A DNA stretch of 64,000 nucleotides from NCBI GenBank assembly GCA_963169105.1, contig OY720636.1, positions 70,048,123-70,112,122 on the forward strand. The letters are read 5' to 3'. Positions 57,591-64,000 of this stretch are shown in pieces; the first letter of the stretch is position 1, and every line of letters begins with the position of its first letter. A model generated the notes under the pieces. That model saw nothing but the letters and a program-made list of their open reading frames with translations, made no database searches and was not told where the DNA came from. The position numbers and the translations under genes are program-made. Source of the DNA: Ceriagrion tenellum (Eukaryota; Arthropoda; Insecta; Odonata; Coenagrionidae).

Positions 57591-57591
57591 A

Positions 57592-57644
57592 AATGAGATA
57601 ACAAGGAAAATATTCTTAAGGGAATATTTTTTCCTGTTATTTCA
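57592..57644. repeat. 53-bp near-perfect palindrome
   Basis: aatgagataacaaggaaaat continues to attc, pairing with gaatattttttcctgttatt and ttcatt to its right around a ttaagg centre. There are a few mismatches and one or two single-base bulges. It is too short and AT-rich for a family call. Confidence 0.75.
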
Positions 57645-58330
57645 TTATAAGGAGACGGAATGTTCTTCATAAGACTATTGTTTTTTACGGGCAGTAATTA
57701 TTTTCAATAATACGAAAAATGATTTAGTTAAAGAATATCTTACCAAGCAATTTTTTTTAAACCTAGTGCTCTGAATTTCTTATAAAAATTCCAATATCCC
57801 AAAGAAAGTGATTTTGAAATGTATACCGAAGCCATGTTTTCGTCGGACTACTGTATTCAGGTTAAATTAAGGAAATACACTCGTTTTCCTTTGATATTTT
57901 TCGATCAATTGCCGAATGAAATCTGAGAAAGCTCGGTTACCAGAAGGCAAGAGTTATTATTTTGGGCGAAAACGGAAAACTATAATACCCTTTTGCTTAT
58001 TTCAACCAATTTGCCTGGTCTGCAACTCTTTTGCAAAGATCGTAATATTAATGGTAAAACATTTTGGGATGGTGTGTGCTCAGTGCAGAAATGACACCGG
58101 AAAAAGTCATGAAAAGTAATGCTGGAATTATCCTTACGTGACGCCTTCCTAATGCGGTGAAAGGCTGTGGGCCTTGAAATAATAGGACGCAAAAACATCC
58201 TGGGCGTGTCCATAACTTATGACGTTCTGCCATGCGTAGCAACGTACCCATTTATACCGAGAACACCCCTCTAAGGAAGAAAAAGCTTGGTTAAGTTCCA
58301 GATGATGTTCAGAATATTATTTTGGAGAAT
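57645..58330. other. AT-rich non-coding stretch
   Basis: Nothing recognised. Confidence 0.55.
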
Positions 58331-58942
58331 TTTTTTCGAGAGTGCGTAAATGTTGCATTAAATACGTTTTAACACTCTAATGGAGGATAACATTCGTCCC
58401 AATTAAAAGTGCGCCCACGTTACAGCCTCATTTATGTAAATAAAATGGAATAACAAAAAAATGAGTGTTGCACCTCTCTGGTCTATTAAACATCGTTAGC
58501 CTTTTGTAACATTCTCGATGGAGTTGCTGTGTTGGGGGTCTTAGACCCCAAAAATTTTAGCTATATGCTGTCTTATTATTTACTCTTAACGGAAATCAAT
58601 TTAGACAAAATTGGAAGATGACAATAAGCAAAGCGATGGAACTTTTGCCCGCGTATTACTTTTCAGAAAAAATTAAGAGTAGGGTCATCGAGAAATGTAT
58701 TTTGCTGCTCTTTTTTACCAGAGAGCATTAATGTTGTATTAAATACGTTTTAGCACCCTAATAGAGATTATATTCGTCCTAATGAAAAGTGCACGCATGT
58801 TGCAGCCTCAGTTACATAAATGAAATGGAGCATATGAATAATTATTGCTCCTTTCTGCTCATTTAAATATCGTTACCTTTGGTAGCATTCTTGATGGAAT
58901 TACTTCAGTGGAAGCTGTATACTCGGAAATTTTAGCTATATA
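58331..58942 (+). repeat. Diverged direct duplication, period 380 bp
   Basis: Copies at about 58331-58570 and 58711-58942 share, in order, taaatacgtttta, cattcgtcc or tattcgtcct, aaaagtgc, cagcctca, atcgttac or atcgttagcc, cattct(c/t)gatgga and aaattttagctata. Identity is roughly 70-80 percent by eye. The 140 bp between the copies has a possible dispersed partner at 61018-61059. No coding sense is seen. Confidence 0.85.
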
Positions 58943-60206
58943 TTCAACCAGTCGTAGTTCTGTAGATTCAATTTTTTTCATTAACTGCCTTTCCTGTTAT
59001 TTTTGCATGAGCTAAAAGCACCCATGTTTCCGGTTGTTATGGAGCTCATGGATCGGAAATATTTTATACAGCCCCTTTTTCTGAAGGAATAATTACTTAA
59101 CTTTTTATTAATAGTACTCATGTGCCCCATTGCATTAATTTCTATTTGTTGAGAAGATGTTTATAACCTGTGAAACTTAAAAAAATAATATTGAAATGTA
59201 CGACGTAATAGAATCAAAGAAGTTATCTTCACGAGAAATATTATTTTGTATCCTTGATATTAGTACCGTTAAAAATCGTGCTAGTTCCACGAAAGAATTC
59301 GGGGTGTAAGAATTAATCTTGGATTTTAAAGCTAGTATGAATTAAATTTATGCTGATGATTACTATGTAATGACTGTCATGTATTTATATAAATTTTAGC
59401 TAAAATGCATATTTAAGCCTTCAGTTACATCTTAAGCTGATCATGCTCGTTAATTAAGACTATCAATTTGATTAATATCGTGACCAAGTCTCAAAGTTTG
59501 AACTATGATTTAGCCTACGATGAAAAAAAAACTTGAGATGTAATGTTCCGAACTACTGTGAAGCGCATGGATTTTACAATATTCTTCAATGTGATATGTT
59601 GTTAGTACAGTGTATCATTCCTGCAGACCTGCATTCCTTTCTTATTTTACTCATTTTCATTATATCGCAGTGTTTGATCTCAAGGTTGGAGTGGCCGGTA
59701 AGTGTCCTGAGAAATTGGGCAGAGGACGTGTGAAGTTAACACATATTCTTGATGCGAGGTCTGTTTTTTTCTCTGTGACACCTACTATTTCCCTGAAATA
59801 TCTGATGGCCAGTGATTGCACAGGTTATATTAATAACGTCGAATGGTTCCATCTTTTCTTGGTTGTTGATGCAGGGAAAAATTTTGTAATCACGATCTCC
59901 CTTTTCTATCTTGTATTTTATTTTGGTGTTTTCTCTTTTTAAGTCTTCTCATTTCTTTCTTATCGAATCAATCTCTGTTTCTATCCAAATTATGTTCTCT
60001 AAGAATATTGTCGTGACGTGACCTTGAGGATATATCTTTCGGTAACCGCTTGTAGGGATCCTCCTTCAATTCTGGCTGTAGCCTCTTTGATTGCTTTAAC
60101 TAATCTCTCCTTAAAAGTTATTCTGGAATTTATTACGAGTGTAACATTTCCTGGAGAACGGATAATGGGGGAAAACGGGAAATATGTTCTCATTCATCAA
60201 ACTGAC
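58943..60206. other. AT-rich non-coding stretch
   Basis: Nothing recognised. The overlapping frames at 59533-59942 have no known relative. Confidence 0.55.
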
Positions 60207-60239
60207 CTTAGGGTTTGGGCTTAGGGTTTGGGCTTAGGG
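60207..60239 (+). repeat. 13-bp tandem repeat, 2.5 copies, telomere-like
   Basis: The unit cttagggtttggg occurs at 60207 and 60220, with a partial third copy at 60233. The units are perfect. The word ttaggg resembles telomeric repeats, but the unit length does not. Confidence 0.9.
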
Positions 60240-61323
60240 CCTTTTGTGTAACGTTTGGAATCGAATCCCACGTGCTTTCCTGTCGTCTACGTTTTTTTTC
60301 ACTTCCAAGGTCAACTTTCTCATCGCCACCAGCAGCACGTTTCTCATGCCCCTGCTTGTCTTAGGTCAATTTTTCCCATTGTCAATGCAAATCGGCGAGT
60401 TTTCTCAATCCTCCCTAATCCTTTCAAATGGATCGTACTTTTAATCCCAGTTTCTTCGAGTAAAAGCCGTTCAATCCCTCCTCCATGGACCCTTAAACAT
60501 TCTTGTACGCAAACGAGATTCGGGTTCCTTTTCTTAATTATTCAAGCTTATTTGCAAGTCCTTGAATGTATAAATGAACTTTAAATGAGGAGAAATCTAT
60601 TTTGCCTATTCACTACATTTTGTGAGATAAGTTTCAATCAATTGAAATCTCTTGGTATGAGCAATGTTGAATGAGAAATCTTCTTTGGCTAATAAACTAA
60701 GTGTAATAGCGAGTGAGTCATAAAAAGTTTTATCAAGACAGGGGTTAGTGCTTGAAGAGTAATTTTCATGTTATCCTGAGCTGTATATAAACGCCAGCAG
60801 GGCTCTTTTTGGCTTATTTGATTCCCGTTTGAATATGCTCGAAGAACCTTATTGTAAATAGAAGTTTACTCCTCCAACTGCTACTTTTCCGCATCTCCCA
60901 ATGTTAATTACTTCAAAATAATCTATCCTGGTCTTAAAAATGGTGAAAGGGGAAACAAACTCTTAGCGGAATCAACTCTGGCAAAAAAGAAATAGAAAAA
61001 CGAAAGGAAGGAATCTATGCTCGTGTATTATTTTTCTGAAAAAAATTAGTCTAGAGTCAGCAGCTCAAACAGGAAAATAGCTGATGTATTGGGTACAACT
61101 TTGTCGTGCTTTTTTATGATCTATTTCATAAGATTCCCTGACTTAGTTTGGTTTTGTTTTCGATATTTGGGAATGGTGTACACAAAATAGGCATTGGCCT
61201 CAGCCTGCTCTTTAGAACAGGTGCCAGAGTCTCCATGGCTAGTTCGATACGATTCACATCCGACTTTAAGTGCTCTTCACTTAACAGCAAAGAGGTCCAC
61301 TCAGAGTTTTTCATTAAAATCTT
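60240..61323. other. Non-coding stretch
   Basis: A word resembling a tRNA B box (atcgaatcccacg) lies at 60260-60272 without an A box. 61018-61059 resembles 58646-58687. Nothing else is recognised. Confidence 0.45.
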
Positions 61324-61395
61324 CCGGTAATAGAGCCCGGACCCTCGAGTTTGGAGGCCACAGAGCCGACTCAATCCCTCAACTTGCCTGATATA
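61324..61395 (-). mobile_element. tRNA-derived SINE head, minus strand
   Basis: On the minus strand, aggcaagttgagggattgag (A box, about 61368-61387) leads to cctccaaactcgagggtccg and a mutated B box, gggctctattaccgg (61326-61340), at tRNA spacing. The body may continue leftwards to about 61150. Confidence 0.5.
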
Positions 61396-61499
61396 AATAA
61401 GAAAAATTGATCTATTCGTTACGGTTGCTGGCTTTAGTTTGAGCTGCTCCAACTGTTGTGGTTTTTTCTCTAGGCCAAAGTAGGACCTTGAATGAACAC

Positions 61500-61575
61500 A
61501 ACGCCGGAGGCCGCATTGGAAACCGAGACCTTTCTGTTGCCAGGCCGAACGTAACCAACCTTGGCTACCTCCATC
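61500..61575 (-). mobile_element. tRNA-like sequence (SINE head or tRNA pseudogene)
   Basis: On the minus strand the segment starts ggaggtagccaaggttggtt and ends gcggcctcc, so the first and last five bases (ggagg / cctcc) pair like an acceptor stem. An A-box-like tagccaaggttggtt and a B-box-like cggtttccaatgc lie between at tRNA spacing. The anticodon arm is not clear. It lies 105 bp from the other minus-strand head at 61324. Confidence 0.4.
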
Positions 61576-61719
61576 GCTACGCTCATTTTTTCTGCTCTTC
61601 TGTATTTTTTATCTTGTTTGTGGCAATACGAGATCTCCCTACCTTTTCCCTTTCAAAATCTGGAGGGATTTCGAGACTTTTTCAATACGTCTGCGAATGT
61701 TTTTAGACTCGTAAAGATA

Positions 61720-62430
61720 GCATGTGACTCTCTGGGTGTAACGAGAGCGGGGGTGGGACGGAGGCAGCGTATCGAGCGGGGGGCGGGCGGACCGCGTGAT
61801 CTTTGTCGATATCCCGATCTCCTCGAATCTCATTTTCCACGTTTGCTTACCTTTTTTCCGAGAGGAAGGAACGCTCATAATTGTCCCCCCTCCCGCCGTC
61901 ACTGGGCGCGCTGAAAGAAAGATCATTGCTCTGCGTTGTCACAACCCCTCTCGACAATTTCCCGTCCCGAATCGCATCCCGGGGCTCGGAGGAAAGAGGT
62001 CCGTGGGACGTTGCGTAAATTGAATCGTATACTAAAGGGGGGGAGCGCCAGGGAGCAAGCTTGTTCCTTTCTCTTGAGGGAGGATGGGAGGAGAGGGGGG
62101 CATCCCGACTTCTGCTTCTGCTGTTCTTCTCCCGTTAGTTTTTTTCCTTACCATTCTTGCTTGTCTCCGCTCCGCCGGTCGATCATTAAGTCGGTGGTGT
62201 CATACGACGCGTCTTCCTTAAGGCTTCCCTTCTCCCTTCTTCCTCCCTGAATAGAAGAACGCTGAGGGGAGAATCCTTCGCAAGGGTTCCTTTGCTTTTC
62301 CACACTCCTTACTCCCCCTTTCTTTTAAGTGGCGTGGTGCGGACATATCAGTTCTCATTCTTCGGACTCGAGTTCTCCGGCGAGGCACGCAGTATTCCGT
62401 TAAGGCTCGGGGATCGTCTGGAATCAACGT
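61720..62430. other. CpG- and GC-rich island with strand switch
   Basis: GC-rich from gagcgggggtgggacggagg (61748) onwards, with a purine run at 62070-62105 switching to C- and T-rich sequence at 62110-62270. Overlapping frames on both strands are composition-driven. Confidence 0.6.
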
Positions 62431-64000
62431 TATTATCCGGTATTACAAACCTTCTTTCTTTTCTTTTCACGTCTTAAAGTCTCGGGGATGTAATTTAGAT
62501 ATCTTTTTCCGTCTACTTTACCAGCGATTTCCACTTTTTATCCGTTGTCTTTTTTCCCCTTTTTAATAGGTGCCTATGTTCTAAGCTCTCTTCCTTTGGT
62601 CGTTCAAAGCATATCTCTCCTCCGGTCTTCTTGTGCACTGAATCTCTTCTCAGGATTTTCCGGTCGGGTACGCCCTGTCCCTTTTACTTCTGGTCCCCCA
62701 GACGGGCAGGCACATTGGCTGTTATTTTTCCCTTGTGTGAGGGTTTGCAAAAACTGTTTATTGTGCTTTCTAAGCCCTCGGATAAGAAACGAATCCTGGA
62801 ACGTCGTTAGTGGTGTTTGAGGATGCCAAAATTATGAACAGGTTTATCATAACTTTTTTTAAGTGACACTGGGACTAAGTAATTTTGGCTCCAGAGGCAT
62901 AACCCGGAGATCTTTGGGGATATTCTAAACTTTTTGTATTCATTTATTTCATTTTGCAAAATTTTTCTATTTTAAATGGCCGACGAATAGCTAGTAAGCT
63001 TTTTTTTATTATCCAACATACATTTAAAAAATAGGATGAACTTGCATTACTTAAATGAACGATGCATTCACTTAAATGTAGATATTAAAGTATCTAGAGG
63101 AAAGAATTACTGTATTTTTATTTTGTAGCATTGCTCATCATGTTGCAGCTGGCTATTTTGGTGATCGATTGCCTTTTTTTTTGTCATAAGAATAATTATG
63201 TGCTCAAATATCGCGGGGGGTGAACAAAATAGAGCGGTATATGGATTGTAAACTATACCAGGAGTACACGTATAGATGAAGGCCTCATTAATGTCTAGGT
63301 TATACTAATTGCTACCAATTTTTTATCGCCCTTTTTTTTCTTGGCTTTTTTTTTATTTTATGGCTTCTATTCAACGAAATCGGATAGCGCTAGATGGTCG
63401 GAAGCTTTTCTTAATATTTTTCCAAAGATTCTTCTTTTACCGTCAAGAGCGATTATCTGAACGAATTTAGCGTGCATAATCTGATATGCATGTACCTTCA
63501 GTTTTTCTGAAATATTGTAAAATATCAGCAGACAATCTCCCATTCTCCAAAAAATAGTGTAATCAATAATTTATGCGTAATTATTTCGGTTTATTAAGCA
63601 TTGTTATTGAGTATAGTTCATTTTGCTCTGGATCTTTTAGCGTTTTCAACTCATATTTTTATCGACTGTAAAATTTGACGAATTAACTTACACATCGTAG
63701 GTATTGAATATACTTACTGAGAAAAGTAATGCAATTTTTTTAGATAATAAATTTGGCTACAATAATTAGACTGGCTATGTTCTAGTGGTGCTCTATTGAT
63801 GAAATGATTAATTTATGTTGGCTTGATCGCGTTAAAAATTTGGTCCGAGTTCTAACTGTAACATGTCATTGCACCTGGAGAAAGTGAGAAAGAAATTTAA
63901 GTGGTGAATCACTGTAGCACTTCCCTGAGTGTCATTTCAATCAGTAGGGGTTGGAGCTAAGTAAATGCTAATGAAAGCCTAGTCAATCGTGAAATTTACT
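62431..64000. other. AT-rich non-coding stretch to window end
   Basis: Nothing recognised beyond T-rich runs near 63175-63185 and 63335-63358. A 91-codon frame at 62545-62820 has no known relative. Confidence 0.55.

Noticed and set aside
60255..60280. B-box-like atcgaatcccacg as another SINE head
   Set aside because: No A-box-like sequence lies at the right distance upstream.
1..64000. CRISPR arrays, bacterial operons, phage or toxin-antitoxin systems
   Set aside because: No regularly spaced short repeats with unique spacers, no ribosome-binding-site-led gene series and no prokaryotic gene families are visible. The transposable elements and composition are animal-type.

Overview
This 64-kb window looks like non-coding DNA from an animal genome, most likely an arthropod and probably an insect. 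The reasons are AT-rich unique sequence, no bacterial-type operons, no long recognisable open frame, and a sparse load of decayed eukaryotic transposable elements (non-LTR retrotransposons, tRNA-derived SINE heads, hAT-like and pogo-like termini, fold-back elements). The species assignment is inference; nothing here fixes it. I recognise no host protein-coding gene, rRNA or intact tRNA. The longest open frames (about 170-196 codons, for example at 12.0-13.0, 17.8-18.4 and 19.0-19.6 kb) lie in low-complexity purine- or pyrimidine-rich DNA, or are open in several overlapping frames, and read as chance. Unseen short exons of a gene with large introns cannot be excluded.

Layout. 1.0-1.3 kb holds a (CA)n tract, a 149-bp fold-back and a long (TA)n tract. 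1.4-1.7 kb is G-rich with a quadruplex motif. 1.87-2.65 kb is a candidate hAT-like non-autonomous element that carries its own 125-129-bp tandem repeats and a nested 102-bp pogo-like element. Between 2.6 and 27.9 kb, plain AT-rich sequence alternates with strand-asymmetric purine or pyrimidine blocks (2.7-3.7, 7.9-8.4, 10.2-11.2, 11.7-12.8, 15.9-16.9, 23.6-24.4, 25.9-26.1, 27.7-27.9 kb). Two fold-backs at 13.0 and 24.9 kb share a core. A degenerate LINE 3' region with an internal 279-bp tandem duplication (25.08-25.86 kb) sits between two copies of a pyrimidine-rich segment of about 100 bp.

28-46 kb is mostly plain AT-rich DNA. It contains the tail of a second copy of that LINE type (29.5 kb), a different LINE C-terminal remnant (31.8 kb), a broken reverse-transcriptase remnant with a mutated catalytic box (34.9-35.6 kb) and a CpG-rich island (39.8-40.7 kb). 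46-64 kb holds three more GC- and purine/pyrimidine-rich islands (46.4-47.3, 51.9-54.2 and 61.7-62.4 kb), a fold-back (49.3 kb), a near-perfect palindrome (57.6 kb), a diverged 380-bp-period duplication (58.3-58.9 kb) and several tRNA-like SINE heads.

No set of genes works together here. The structure is that of intergenic or intronic sequence shaped by old mobile elements, simple-sequence drift and repeated GC-rich islands that may be regulatory. I did not find a convincing new biological system. The more unusual signals are the fold-back family with a shared core, the tandem-duplicated LINE tail between duplicated flanks, and the purine/pyrimidine strand-switch islands.
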